Source: Spinactinospora alkalitolerans (lineage in GTDB: Bacteria; Actinomycetota; Actinomycetes; Streptosporangiales; Streptosporangiaceae). From it: a DNA stretch of 64,000 bases. Positions 36,470 through 45,565 of the stretch are shown here, piece after piece. Each line of letters starts with the position of its first letter. Within the stretch, counting starts at the first letter, position 1. A program made the translations under genes and the position numbers. The notes under the pieces were generated by a model that was not told the origin of the DNA, ran no database searches, and saw nothing but the letters and a program-made list of their open reading frames with translations. The stretch is from NCBI RefSeq assembly GCF_013408795.1, contig NZ_JACCCC010000001.1, positions 2,542,001 to 2,606,000 on the forward strand. The letters are read 5' to 3'.

Positions 36470-37857
36470 GCGCACTGCCGACCTCTGTTGACGTAGTGGT
36501 ACTCGGCGGTGGTCTCGCGGGTTGCGCCGCCACCCTGTCGGCGGCGGAGGCCGGCCGGAAGGTGCTGCTGCTGGAGAAGCAATCCGACACGGGCGGCAGC
36601 ACCGTCTTGAGCGCAGGATTGTCGGCCTTCGCCGGTACCGAGGAACAGGCGCGGCAGGACATCGATGACTCGGTCGATCTTCTGCGGCGGGACCTGCTCG
36701 AAACCGGGCTGCACCTCAATGACCCGAAGCTGATCGGCCTCTACTGCCGCGAGCAGTTGGGCGTCTACCGATGGCTCAAGGGCCATGGAGTCCGCTACGG
36801 GACTGTGCACGCCGCATCGGGGCAAAGCGTGCCGCGCTCGCATCCGACGGACACCAGGCTGCTCTTGGACACCCTCCTGGCGAAGGCGACCGGTCTCGGG
36901 GCAACGGTTGTGACGGGGGCGCACGCGCAGCGGCTGGTGGCTGATGCCGACCAGGTCACGGGGGTGGAGGTCACGTTCGAGAGGGAGCGGCATCGGATCT
37001 CGTCCAACGCGGTCATCATCGCCACTGGCGGCTTTTCACAAAACCAGGGGCTTCTGGCGAGATTCGCACCGCAGATGCGGCTGGCACTGCGCGGGGGCGG
37101 CGCCGGAAGCCAGGGCGAAGGGCTGTTGATGGCGTGGAAGCTCGGTGCGGGATTCGTTGACACACCCCATATCAAGGGCACCTACGGAATCCACCCCGAG
37201 CCCGTCCCCGGCGAGAGCGGCACGGGCATTCTCGCGGTCTACAAAGGGGCCGTCGCGGTGAACCGCGACGGTCATCGCTTCGTTGACGAATCGCTGCCCT
37301 ACAAAGTGATCGGCGATGCGAGCCTGGCGCAGCCAGGCGGAGTCACCTATCAGGTCTTCGACGCGAAGGTGATGGCCGCCGGCGACGACGAGGTGCCGAT
37401 CTACGATTTCGTGAAACGCGAGCGCGACGGTGCGCTGGTCAAAGCGAACACGATAAGCGGACTGGCCGAACTGCTGGAACTCCCGGCAGGCGCCCTTGAG
37501 CGAACCGTGAGCGCCTACAACGAGGCGGTCGCGGTCGGAAGTCCGCACGAGCCGCCCCGCGCCCATCTGTCGGGGCAGGTGGGACGACCGTCGCCCCTCG
37601 ACACGCCGCCGTTTTACGCACAGCCCTCGTCCACGGTGGTGCTGGCGACCTACTGCGGACTCACGGTGAACATCCGCTGCGAGGTGCTGGACGTGTTCGG
37701 CGACCCGATCGGCGGACTACTCGCCGCCGGTGAGGTCATGGGCGGATTCCACGGAGGCGGCTACATGACGGGCACGTCGATCGGGAAGGCGGCGGTGTTC
37801 GGACGTGTCGCCGGCATCGCCGCGGCCGCCCGCGCGATCGAGGAGGTGGCGTCATGA
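36466..37857 (+). CDS. FAD-dependent oxidoreductase, fumarate reductase/KstD-like (first of three)
   Basis: A 463-residue flavoprotein with VVVLGGGLAGCAATLSAAEAG (FAD binding), GGSTVLSAG, an internal ATGGFSQN strand and the C-terminal FAD contact LLAAGEVMGGFHGGGYMTG. It belongs to the FAD_binding_2 family, which adds or removes hydrogen across a C-C bond next to a carboxyl or keto group. It overlaps both neighbours by ATGA. Confidence 0.9.
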   Translation: MSALPTSVDVVVLGGGLAGCAATLSAAEAGRKVLLLEKQSDTGGSTVLSAGLSAFAGTEEQARQDIDDSVDLLRRDLLETGLHLNDPKLIGLYCREQLGVYRWLKGHGVRYGTVHAASGQSVPRSHPTDTRLLLDTLLAKATGLGATVVTGAHAQRLVADADQVTGVEVTFERERHRISSNAVIIATGGFSQNQGLLARFAPQMRLALRGGGAGSQGEGLLMAWKLGAGFVDTPHIKGTYGIHPEPVPGESGTGILAVYKGAVAVNRDGHRFVDESLPYKVIGDASLAQPGGVTYQVFDAKVMAAGDDEVPIYDFVKRERDGALVKANTISGLAELLELPAGALERTVSAYNEAVAVGSPHEPPRAHLSGQVGRPSPLDTPPFYAQPSSTVVLATYCGLTVNIRCEVLDVFGDPIGGLLAAGEVMGGFHGGGYMTGTSIGKAAVFGRVAGIAAAARAIEEVAS

Positions 37858-38624
37858 CCGACCCATTCGCCCTCAGCGGCCGCGTGGCTCTCGTCGTGGG
37901 CGCCGCCGCCGGCGGCCTCGGTGAGCGAGCCGCCATCGCACTCGCCGACCGGGGCGCCACCGTGGCGATCGCCGACCTCGAATCGCGCGGGGAAGACCTC
38001 GCTCGAACGGCGACGGCCTGTGCGGAGACGGTCTCCTCCCACTTCGTCGACGTCACCGACGACGCCTCGATCGAGCGGCTCTTCGGCGAACTGATCGCCG
38101 AGCACGGACGAGTGGACGTCGCCGTCAACGCGGCCGGCGTGATGCTGCGCAAGCCCTACGACGAGACGTCGGTGGATGAGTTCGAGCGCGTCGTCCGGGT
38201 CAACCTCACCGGTACATGGCTGCTGGGCCGGGCCGCGGGAAGCCGGATGGCGGCCCGAGGGTCCGGCAAGATCGTCAACTTGACCACGGTGTACGCCGAG
38301 CGGGTCGGGCCGGTGCCGGAGTCGGCGTACTACGCGTCGAAGGCCGGTGTGGCCAATGTGACCCGGGCCCTTGCCGCAGAACTCGGACCGTCCGGTGTCA
38401 CGGTCAACTGCCTCGCGCCCGGCGTCTTCTATCCGACACAGATGACGGCGCCGCTCGCCGACGATCCCGATCGGCTCGCCTGGTTCGCGAATCGCACGAT
38501 GCTCGGCCGCCTCGGGGCACCGGAACGCGATTTGGACGGCCCGCTCCTGCTACTGGCCTCGACCGCTTCCGACTACATGACGGGACAGGTCGTCTACGTC
38601 GACGGCGGTTGGTCGGCCTGGTGA
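37854..38624 (+). CDS. Short-chain dehydrogenase/reductase
   Basis: A 256-residue classical SDR. The cofactor motif is GAAAGGLGE (a variant of TGxxxGxG); NAAG, the Ser region and YYASK catalytic pair are present; the end is QVVYVDGGWSAW. The Asp in IADLES after strand 2 suggests NAD rather than NADP. It probably oxidises a secondary alcohol made in the same pathway. It is coupled to the flavoprotein upstream. Confidence 0.9.
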   Translation: MTDPFALSGRVALVVGAAAGGLGERAAIALADRGATVAIADLESRGEDLARTATACAETVSSHFVDVTDDASIERLFGELIAEHGRVDVAVNAAGVMLRKPYDETSVDEFERVVRVNLTGTWLLGRAAGSRMAARGSGKIVNLTTVYAERVGPVPESAYYASKAGVANVTRALAAELGPSGVTVNCLAPGVFYPTQMTAPLADDPDRLAWFANRTMLGRLGAPERDLDGPLLLLASTASDYMTGQVVYVDGGWSAW

Positions 38625-38662
38625 CCGCGGCCGACCCCCATAGAAGATAGGAACGGACACAA

Positions 38663-39271
38663 ATGACCGACACTGGTACCGCCCCGCGAGCGGCGCTGTT
38701 GCTCCTCGACTATCAGGTCGCCCTGTGTGAGCAGGGGCCGCACACTCGGATCCCCGCCCTGGCGGAGCAGATCGCCGAGCGCGATGTGCTCGGCAAGGCC
38801 TCCACGGTGCTCCAAACGGCTCGCCGTTCCGGACTGTTCACCGTGCATGTCCGGCTGGCCTTCGACCCCACCTATTCGCTGCGCACGAACCGCTCGACGC
38901 GTTTCGACGGCTACCCCCAGGGACGCGCCATGCTCCAGGATTCCCCCGAAGCGCAAATCGTCGATTCCCTCAAGCCTGCGGAGGGCGAGCCCGTTGTGGA
39001 CAAGGGATGCGTGGACCCGTTCATCGGGACGCCCCTGCTGCAGGTGCTGGCAGGGAAGGGCATCCGGCACATCCTGCTGGGGGGAGTCGCCACCAACCTC
39101 GTGGTCGAGTCCGCCGCCCGGCACGCGACGGACTCGGGCCTTCAGGTGACGGTCATCGAAGACATCTGCGCCTCGTTCGCCGCGGACGCGCACCAGTTCT
39201 CGATGGAACGGATCATGCCGATGTTCGCCACGGTCCGCTCCTCGGCCGAAATCATTGAGGAGATGGCATGA
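38663..39271 (+). CDS. Isochorismatase-like protein without the nucleophilic cysteine
   Basis: A 202-residue member of the isochorismatase/nicotinamidase fold. Asp16 (LLDYQ) and Lys114 (VDKGCVDPF) of the usual Asp-Lys-Cys triad are present. The nucleophile position in GVATNLVVES is Val147 instead of Cys. True amidases such as nicotinamidase or maleamate amidase need that Cys, whereas isochorismatases proper do without it. It may therefore catalyse a non-amidase hydrolysis or isomerisation. The next gene overlaps by ATGA. Confidence 0.85.
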   Translation: MTDTGTAPRAALLLLDYQVALCEQGPHTRIPALAEQIAERDVLGKASTVLQTARRSGLFTVHVRLAFDPTYSLRTNRSTRFDGYPQGRAMLQDSPEAQIVDSLKPAEGEPVVDKGCVDPFIGTPLLQVLAGKGIRHILLGGVATNLVVESAARHATDSGLQVTVIEDICASFAADAHQFSMERIMPMFATVRSSAEIIEEMA

Positions 39272-40740
39272 CGGACACAGAATACGATGTGGTCGTGGTC
39301 GGTGGCGGCATCGCAGGGCTCACCGCCGCGATCGCCGCGTGCGAGACGGGTGCCAGAGTCGCGGTGCTCGAACGCTCCGCCGAATCCGAGACCGGTGGGA
39401 ACACCCGCTATACCGAGGCGTTCCTGCGGATGAAGTCCATGGAGGAGCCTGCCGACGGCCTGGAGGAGGCTCTGCTCGGCGACTTCATGGGCCACCCCGA
39501 CCCAGGGCTGATCGAGGAGACGGTGCGCGAGGCGCCGCGGCGCTCCGGTCTCGTGCACGGGCATCACACCATCGATCCCGACATCGTCGAGACGTTCTCC
39601 GAACGGGCAGGAGGGACCCTGCGGTGGCTGGCGGGCCACGGCATGCGCTTCGAGCACCTGCCGACGCCGTTCCTGACCACCTCGACCACGCGCATGGCAC
39701 CGGTCGGTGGCGGTCTGGCGCTCGTGGAGACCCTCGGCGCGGTAGCGCGTGCCCTGGGTGCGGTGTTTCACTTCGACACGACCGCTCGCTCCCTCGTCCT
39801 CAATGACGGAGCCGTGCAGGGGATCCAGGCCGCAACCCCGGACGGACTCAGGACTTTCACGGGCCGTGCCGTGCTGGCCTGCGGAGGTTTTCAGGGCAAC
39901 GCCGAGATGATGGCGCGCTACTTCGGACGAGACGCGCTGACTACCCGTCCGGTCGCCCGCGGCGGGAACCACAACAAGGGCGAGGGCATCGAGATGGCCC
40001 TCACCGTCGGCGCCGCGACGTCCGGGAACTTCTCACTGTTCCACGCGGAGCCGGTGGACCCGCGCTCAGGGGCGGCCGAGGCGGCGATCTTCTGCTTCCC
40101 GTACGGTGTTCTCGTCAACCGCGCCGGCGAGCGCTTCGTCAATGAGGCCCCAGGACCGGTCGATGCCTGGTACGAGCGGATCGCTCGGATCATCCAGCGG
40201 CAAAGCGAGGGGATGGCCTACGCGGTCCTGGATTCCCAGGGAATGTCCATCCCCAATATCGGCTCCAGCATCCGAACCGATCAGCCCGCCTACAGCGCAC
40301 CGACACTGTCGGAGCTGGCGGTGCGGATCGATGTGCCCCCGGAGGCGTTGGAGAAGACCGCCGCAGCCTACAACGCGGCCTGTCCCGGTGGCGCCTTCGA
40401 CCACTCCGTTGCCGACGGTCTGGGCACCCGCGGATTGAGCCCCGCAAAATCCAATTGGGCGCGCCCGATCGAAAAGGGGCCTTTCCACGCACTGCCCATT
40501 ATGGCGGCCAACGTGTTCACCTTCGGAGGATTGAAGACCAGCCCGCGCGCGGAGGTTGTGGACCGGGACGGAAAGCCGATCCCCGGGCTTTACGCCGCGG
40601 GCGAGATCACCGGCCTCTACTACACGAACTACACGGGATCGACATCGGTGCTGCGCGGTGCCGTCTTCGGCCGAATCGCAGGCGAGGGGGCGGCCATCAC
40701 GGGGACCGACCGTGCCGCCGCCGGTCGCAGGAGGGTGTGA
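39268..40740 (+). CDS. FAD-dependent dehydrogenase, tricarballylate dehydrogenase (TcuA)-like
   Basis: A 490-residue flavoprotein: VVVVGGGIAGLTAAIAACETGA for FAD, GGNTRYTEAFLRM, ACGGFQGN, and a C-terminal GLYAAGEITGLYYTNYTGSTSV. The NTRYTEAF segment and overall length match TcuA-type tricarballylate dehydrogenases. It is the second of three flavoproteins in the operon and is clearly different from the first. The racemase-like gene starts one base after its stop. Confidence 0.9.
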   Translation: MTDTEYDVVVVGGGIAGLTAAIAACETGARVAVLERSAESETGGNTRYTEAFLRMKSMEEPADGLEEALLGDFMGHPDPGLIEETVREAPRRSGLVHGHHTIDPDIVETFSERAGGTLRWLAGHGMRFEHLPTPFLTTSTTRMAPVGGGLALVETLGAVARALGAVFHFDTTARSLVLNDGAVQGIQAATPDGLRTFTGRAVLACGGFQGNAEMMARYFGRDALTTRPVARGGNHNKGEGIEMALTVGAATSGNFSLFHAEPVDPRSGAAEAAIFCFPYGVLVNRAGERFVNEAPGPVDAWYERIARIIQRQSEGMAYAVLDSQGMSIPNIGSSIRTDQPAYSAPTLSELAVRIDVPPEALEKTAAAYNAACPGGAFDHSVADGLGTRGLSPAKSNWARPIEKGPFHALPIMAANVFTFGGLKTSPRAEVVDRDGKPIPGLYAAGEITGLYYTNYTGSTSVLRGAVFGRIAGEGAAITGTDRAAAGRRRV

Positions 40741-40741
40741 C

Positions 40742-41566
40742 GTGCGCATCTGGCACCAGAGCTTCACCGTCCTCGACGACGTGCCGCACTACCGGGACGC
40801 GCTCGAACGGCACCTCACCTCGCTGGCCGCCCCGGGCGTCACCGTCGATTTCCATGGGATGCGGCCGGGCACCTACCCCTCGGACTATCCGGGGACGCAC
40901 ATCGGTTACGCCTATCTCAGCGGGCTGCACGGGGAGCAGTTCGTCGCCGCGGCGCTCGAGGCGCAGGACAGCGGATACGACGCCTTCCTCATCGCCACCG
41001 TCCCGGACACGGCCTATGAGGAGGTGCGGACGCTCGTCGACATCCCAGTGGTCGCCTTCGGCCAGACCTCGGTGCTGATGGCCGCCGCGCTCGGCGAGTG
41101 CGTGGGGATCGTGAACTTCATCGGTGCCCTCGCCCCTCAGCTCCGCCGGAACATGCGCACCTACGGTCTGGACCGAATCGTCGGCCCGATCGAGCAGGTG
41201 GATGCGGAGTTCTCCAACGTCATGGCCGCCTATGCCGAGCCGGGGCCCCTGATCGGGGCGTTCACCGTCGCCGCCAGGAGGGCCATCACCAAGGGCGCGA
41301 ACGTGATCGTCCCTGGGGAAGGGCCGCTGAACGTCTTCCTGGCCGAGCAAGGCGTGTCCCGGATCGACGAGGTACCGGTGATCGACTCACTCGGCACCTG
41401 TCTCAGGGTCGCGGAGCTCCGGGCCGAACAGCATCGGCGAACAGGGCTGCGGCCGGCCCGTAACGGATTCCATTACGCGCAGCCGCCGCGCGACGTCGTT
41501 GATGGCGCCCGCCAATGGTACGGATTGGACTCCCTCGGCCAAGGGGGCCGCCTCCGTGACTCTTGA
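40742..41566 (+). CDS. Asp/Glu/hydantoin racemase-like protein lacking both catalytic cysteines
   Basis: A 274-residue two-lobed protein of the Asp/Glu racemase and maleate isomerase superfamily. The first catalytic Cys region reads IATVPDT and the second reads VIVPGEGPLN, where active members have Cys. Two other Cys (Cys120 and one in SLGTCLRVAEL) sit outside these positions. Racemisation by the usual two-base mechanism is therefore unlikely; binding or another isomerisation is possible. GTG start directly after the previous stop. Confidence 0.8.
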   Translation: MRIWHQSFTVLDDVPHYRDALERHLTSLAAPGVTVDFHGMRPGTYPSDYPGTHIGYAYLSGLHGEQFVAAALEAQDSGYDAFLIATVPDTAYEEVRTLVDIPVVAFGQTSVLMAAALGECVGIVNFIGALAPQLRRNMRTYGLDRIVGPIEQVDAEFSNVMAAYAEPGPLIGAFTVAARRAITKGANVIVPGEGPLNVFLAEQGVSRIDEVPVIDSLGTCLRVAELRAEQHRRTGLRPARNGFHYAQPPRDVVDGARQWYGLDSLGQGGRLRDS

Positions 41567-41581
41567 AGAGGAGAACCCGTG

Positions 41582-42925
41582 ATGGCAATGGACGTCGATG
41601 TCGCCGTTGTCGGCGGAGGTGCGTGCGGCACGATGACCGCACTCCGTGCCGCACGCGACCCCGACCTGACCGTCGCGGTGTTCGAGAAGAGCCTGAACGA
41701 GGGCTGCAACGCTCAGATATCCAGTGGCAGTCTGGCCGCGGGCGGCACCCGGTTCCAGCGTGAGGCCGGCATCGAGGACTCCCCGGACCGGCATGCGGCG
41801 GAAATCCTGGCCGCGAGCGGTGACGATGCGATCTCCGACGTGGTTCTGGCGGTGTGCCGATCGGCTCCGCGGTACGTCGAGTGGATGGCCGATGAGCTCG
41901 GCTATCCGATCGAGCTGGGTACCGACATGCCGCGCGCGGGCATGTCGGTACCACGGTTGCACACGGACGTGGGACGGCGGGGCGGACAGCGCCTGATGCG
42001 CCACCTGCGGGGTGCGCTGAACCGCCTCGATAACGTCGCGTTCGTCGACAGGGCCCCGGTGGTCGGGCTGCTCAGCGGAACGTCCGGAGTCGAGGGGGTC
42101 GCCGTGTCGCAAAACGGCATGTCCTCCGAGGTCCGGGCGCGTCACGTCGTACTCGCCTGTGACGGCTTCGGGGCGAATCCCTCCCTGATGCGCGAGCACT
42201 GCGCCGAGCTCGGCCGGCCGTTCTACGGCGGTGTGAGCACCAGCACCGGTGACGCGCTCGCCTGGTTGACCGAACTCGGCGCCGCGGTGCGCAACATGGG
42301 GTCCTGTCTGCGGCACGGGCTGGTCGTCGTGGGTCACGGCACCCGACTGAACCCCGCACTGCCCTTCATGGGCGCGGCGCTGTTGAGGCCGGACGGGAAG
42401 CGCTTCATCATGGAGACGTCGCTCGGCTATTCGGCGCTCGCCGCTGTGCTGCAGCATGAGGTGGGGGAGCGAGCGCTACTCGTGTGGGACGAACAGGCGA
42501 TGACCCAGGTGATGCGGTCCGAGCTGATGCGGGAATCCGCCAAGGCGGGCGCCTTCCGCCGGTATCCGGATGAGGAGAGCCTGACCGGCGCGCTGGCGCT
42601 TCCGCCGGAAGCGGTGCGCTCCTCGTTGTCGAACGTCGCCGACGGACGCTCCTTGGCGGCTCCACTCTACGCGGCGTGGGTGACGCACGGTGTTCTCGCG
42701 ACCCAGGGCGGCGCGATGGTCGACGTTGAGGGCAGGGTGCTGACCCAACGTGGTGACGTGATCCGCGGACTGCGGGCCGGTGGCGGCACAGCTGCCGGCT
42801 TCGCCGGTCCTTCATCCTCCGGTTACAGCTCGGGAAACGGATTGCTTTCGGCTTTCGGAATGGGGTGGCGGATCGGGAACGCGCTGGCAGAGCAGAGCGG
42901 ATCCGGCCGGTCCTGCGTGCGGTGA
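41582..42925 (+). CDS. FAD-dependent oxidoreductase, fumarate reductase-like (third of three)
   Basis: A 447-residue flavoprotein with VAVVGGGACGTMTALRAA, SSGSLAAGGTRFQ, LACDGFGANPS and a closing GLRAGGGTAAGFAGPSSSGYSSGNGLLSAFGMG. It is in the same broad family as the other two in this operon but diverged. ATG 41582 follows a GAAGAGGAG site; a GTG just upstream is an alternative. A hairpin follows the gene. Confidence 0.87.
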   Translation: MAMDVDVAVVGGGACGTMTALRAARDPDLTVAVFEKSLNEGCNAQISSGSLAAGGTRFQREAGIEDSPDRHAAEILAASGDDAISDVVLAVCRSAPRYVEWMADELGYPIELGTDMPRAGMSVPRLHTDVGRRGGQRLMRHLRGALNRLDNVAFVDRAPVVGLLSGTSGVEGVAVSQNGMSSEVRARHVVLACDGFGANPSLMREHCAELGRPFYGGVSTSTGDALAWLTELGAAVRNMGSCLRHGLVVVGHGTRLNPALPFMGAALLRPDGKRFIMETSLGYSALAAVLQHEVGERALLVWDEQAMTQVMRSELMRESAKAGAFRRYPDEESLTGALALPPEAVRSSLSNVADGRSLAAPLYAAWVTHGVLATQGGAMVDVEGRVLTQRGDVIRGLRAGGGTAAGFAGPSSSGYSSGNGLLSAFGMGWRIGNALAEQSGSGRSCVR

Positions 42926-42998
42926 GCACCCGCTGGCGGGGTTGGGCGGTGTGTGTCTCCTCCGCCACCGGACGTCCTCCGATGCCGACGGATTCGGT

Positions 42999-43018
42999 GG
43001 TCGGCATCGGTGCCGACC
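42999..43018. terminator. Hairpin between convergent genes
   Basis: GGTCGGCA and TGCCGACC pair perfectly around TCGG. It lies between the plus-strand flavoprotein gene and the minus-strand MBL gene, so it may end both transcripts. Confidence 0.55.
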
Positions 43019-43126
43019 GCATACGTCCGAAGCCGCGCTGGGAACAGAGCGGCTTCGAGGGGGCACGGGCCGCGCACGTTCACTCGCGGCCGACGGTGTC
43101 TGCCACCCCAGGCGGGGAGCCCGAGG

Positions 43127-44302
43127 TCAATCGTGCTTCCTGCCGACACCGATGTGCATCAGATCGGCCCCGATGATGAGCCTGCCCGAGAAGTCCTTCC
43201 CCGCCTGCTGCCAGCGCCCGGCGGGCAGGTTGCCCGGTACGAAATGGTTCAGCACCAGCGTGCCGGCCCCGGCCTCCTCGGCGACGCCGCCCACCTGCTC
43301 GATCGTGGTGTGCGCACCGAGCATGTGATTGATGTAGGCGTCCTTGATGGGCTGTGGCTCCGGCAGACCCTCGATGCTCTCCCTGACCCAGGCTTCGTCG
43401 ACCACTTCGTGCACGAGGAGGTTGCAGTTCGCGGCGAGGTCGATGAGGTTGTCCGACACAGTCGTGTCTCCGGAGAAAACCACCGATCCGTCCTCGGTGT
43501 CAAAGCGGTAGCCGAAGGAGGGGAAGACTTGGCCGTGGTCGACCAGGGTCGCGGTCACCTTGACCCGGTCGTCCTCATACACCTCGACGGGGGTCTCCAG
43601 GCGGGGAGGCGCCGCGTTCGGGTCCGCTCCGGCGCCTTCGGGGAGGACGATGTCATGCGCCTGGACCCTGGCCCGGATGTCGGGGGCGCCGGAGTCGAAT
43701 ATGCGGTCATTGATGTCGGTGGCGAACGCTTCGATCAGCGACGATGTCATGTCGGCGGTACCGGGCCAGGGATTCCCCGGATTGACCACGTCCGGCTCGG
43801 GGCGATCCGGGGGAAATACCTCGGGCAGCGTCCCTCGGCGGCCCGGGCCGTGAACCTGCACGGGCCTGTCGTCTCGACCGAGTCCGCCGCCGACAAAACC
43901 ATGCAGCAGCAGGGCCGGATAATCGGAGATGTGATCGGAATGGAGGTGCGTCAGAAAGACTCCTCGCAGATCGTGCAGGTCATTCTGCCCCTCGCCCTGG
44001 CCGAGCAGTCCCGCTTTCCGGAGACTGTGTCCGGCTCCGTCACCGCAGTCGACAACGTACTTGGCGTCTCCGATGACGATCGCCGAGGAGATACCCGAAC
44101 GGTCAGAGTCCTCCCACCAGATGGGACCGCCGGAGGTGCCCAGGAGCACCAGCCGCGTGTTGTACCGCGCCGCGTCGCCGGCGGTGTCGGCAGTGGATGC
44201 GGAACCGCTGAACAGCATCGGGCTCATTGCCGCTCCGGTCAGCGCGCCGGCGGAGCGCAGCAGGCCGCGTCGGGACATGGCGATACGGGAGACGTCACAC
44301 AT
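43127..44302 (-). CDS. Tat-exported metallo-beta-lactamase-fold hydrolase
   Basis: A 391-residue protein. A twin-arginine signal (MSRRGLLRSAG, then a hydrophobic stretch to about residue 40) is followed by an MBL domain with HLHSDH (His119, His121, Asp123, His124), VDHGQVFPSFGYRF, FSGDT and HMLGAH. This set resembles RNase Z/arylsulfatase-like MBL hydrolases. It acts outside the membrane, perhaps on an ester or lactone before uptake. Start behind AAGGAG. It is convergent with the three-flavoprotein operon. Confidence 0.88.
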   Translation of the reverse strand: MCDVSRIAMSRRGLLRSAGALTGAAMSPMLFSGSASTADTAGDAARYNTRLVLLGTSGGPIWWEDSDRSGISSAIVIGDAKYVVDCGDGAGHSLRKAGLLGQGEGQNDLHDLRGVFLTHLHSDHISDYPALLLHGFVGGGLGRDDRPVQVHGPGRRGTLPEVFPPDRPEPDVVNPGNPWPGTADMTSSLIEAFATDINDRIFDSGAPDIRARVQAHDIVLPEGAGADPNAAPPRLETPVEVYEDDRVKVTATLVDHGQVFPSFGYRFDTEDGSVVFSGDTTVSDNLIDLAANCNLLVHEVVDEAWVRESIEGLPEPQPIKDAYINHMLGAHTTIEQVGGVAEEAGAGTLVLNHFVPGNLPAGRWQQAGKDFSGRLIIGADLMHIGVGRKHD

Positions 44303-44790
44303 GATGGATACTCCTTGAACGGGACCGTTGCCGGGGTGTGGCGGAATTCGGGGAAGTCCAGAAGGGGCAGGGAGGCCGTGGCCTCAACCTGTAGTGACCG
44401 TTCTAGGGAACGGTACGGGGTCTTTTCCGTACAAGCAAGACCCTGTCCGCACTTCTTTGGCGGAGCCGCCCAAGAAATGCGGAGACGAACGCGGACGGCC
44501 GTCGGATCTTCATTACGACCTTGCCGCTGTGCTCATATTCGGTCCCGAAAATGACCACAGCGGCAGGACCAGCGCTTGGCGGCGGTGGGGGCGACCTGGA
44601 AGCGCCCGGCCGCCCGCCGCAGACTCCAGCCGTCATCGACGACGCAGCGGTCCAGCGCCAGACGCCCGGTGGGTGTCAGCGGGTGTGCCACTGAGGTTGG
44701 CCGTCGCCGTGCGCGCGGCGCCGGCGGCACGCGCTCCCGACCGGACCTTGGCCGCATGCCCCCACCTATGACCTCAGAGCCGAAACCTCC
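44303..44790. other. Gap between MBL gene and tetR, with IS remnant
   Basis: Apart from an IS481-type fragment on the minus strand (listed separately) this 488-base stretch shows no gene. Confidence 0.5.
44560..44695 (-). pseudogene. IS481-type transposase N-terminal remnant (different subgroup)
   Basis: The minus strand reads HPLTPTGRLALDRCVVDDGWSLRRAAGRF and TAAKRWS, the opening helix-turn-helix of actinobacterial IS481 transposases, then breaks. It is not the same element as the fragment at 13.4 kb. Confidence 0.65.
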
Positions 44791-45474
44791 CTAGGAAGAG
44801 GCTTCCCCGCCATCGTCTGCGAGTTCGGCGACAATGCGCTCTACCACGGAGTCGAGGGCTTCGGCGAGCAGTTCCATCAGCTCCTCCACATCGAAGCCCT
44901 CGTCGGGGATCTGAGCGGCGGTGAACAGACCGTCCGACGTCGCTATGTGCAACCGGGCCAACTGCAGAGGAAGTGAGGGGCGTTCCTTGAGGACGTCCTC
45001 GGATAGCGCTGACTCCCACCAGCCGCTCATGGCCTTCAGCATCATCGCGCGGATCTCCAGGAACCGCGCCCGCGCGGCCGGCTCGACCACTCGGCGTTCC
45101 AGCGAGAGCATCAATCCGAGCCGCATGAACTCCGGACGGTCGACCAGGCTCCGCCCGGCTTGGCGCAGCACTTCGCGTAGGTGTTCGCGCCGGTCGGTAC
45201 CCGGCTCCATGGGGGCCCAACGCGGAACCGCGGGCAGCCACTCCTGGAAGCTGTGCTCGATCACTGCGGCCAGCAATTCATCCTTGCTGCCGAAATGCCA
45301 GTACACCGAGCTCGCAGGAAGTCCCGAGCGTTTGGTGATCAGCGTAAGGCTGGTTCCGTCGTACCCCCGTTCCGCGGCTATCTCTGTGGCCGCGTCCAGC
45401 AGCCGGCGACGGGTTTCGTCGCTCAGCTGATTGCGCCTGTTTGTTTTTCTTTCCACGACCCTCTTGCCTACCAC
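44791..45474 (-). CDS. TetR-family regulator, divergent from the HsaA-like operon
   Basis: A 227-residue TetR protein (GTG start; another in-frame GTG at 45456). The DNA-binding domain is ETRRRLLDAATEIAAERGYDGTSLTLITKRSGLPASSVYWHF; the ligand domain ends LMELLAEALDSVVERI. It is divergent from the phenol-hydroxylase operon. A 20-base near-palindrome in the shared promoter and a perfect version before the second HsaA-like gene make it the likely regulator of both units. A decayed copy of its 3' end exists at 14.4-14.6 kb. Confidence 0.92.
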   Translation of the reverse strand: MVGKRVVERKTNRRNQLSDETRRRLLDAATEIAAERGYDGTSLTLITKRSGLPASSVYWHFGSKDELLAAVIEHSFQEWLPAVPRWAPMEPGTDRREHLREVLRQAGRSLVDRPEFMRLGLMLSLERRVVEPAARARFLEIRAMMLKAMSGWWESALSEDVLKERPSLPLQLARLHIATSDGLFTAAQIPDEGFDVEELMELLAEALDSVVERIVAELADDGGEASS

Positions 45475-45509
45475 ACGCTCGCTGGTTTACGTTGCCACTC
45501 AATGAACTA

Positions 45510-45529
45510 CGTGTAACGATCACTACAGG
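45510..45529. promoter_or_regulatory. TetR operator candidate 1
   Basis: CGTGTAACGATCACTACAGG matches the perfect palindrome at 49583-49602 in 16 of 20 positions, with the right arm identical. It lies between the divergent tetR and HsaA-like genes. Confidence 0.7.
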
Positions 45530-45565
45530 GTAGGTCAACCGTTCCAGAACATGAGAGGAGTTTGC

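Noticed and set aside
38663-41566. A nicotinate-type maleamate amidase plus maleate isomerase pair
   Set aside because: The fold families fit, but both proteins lack the catalytic cysteines that these two enzymes require.
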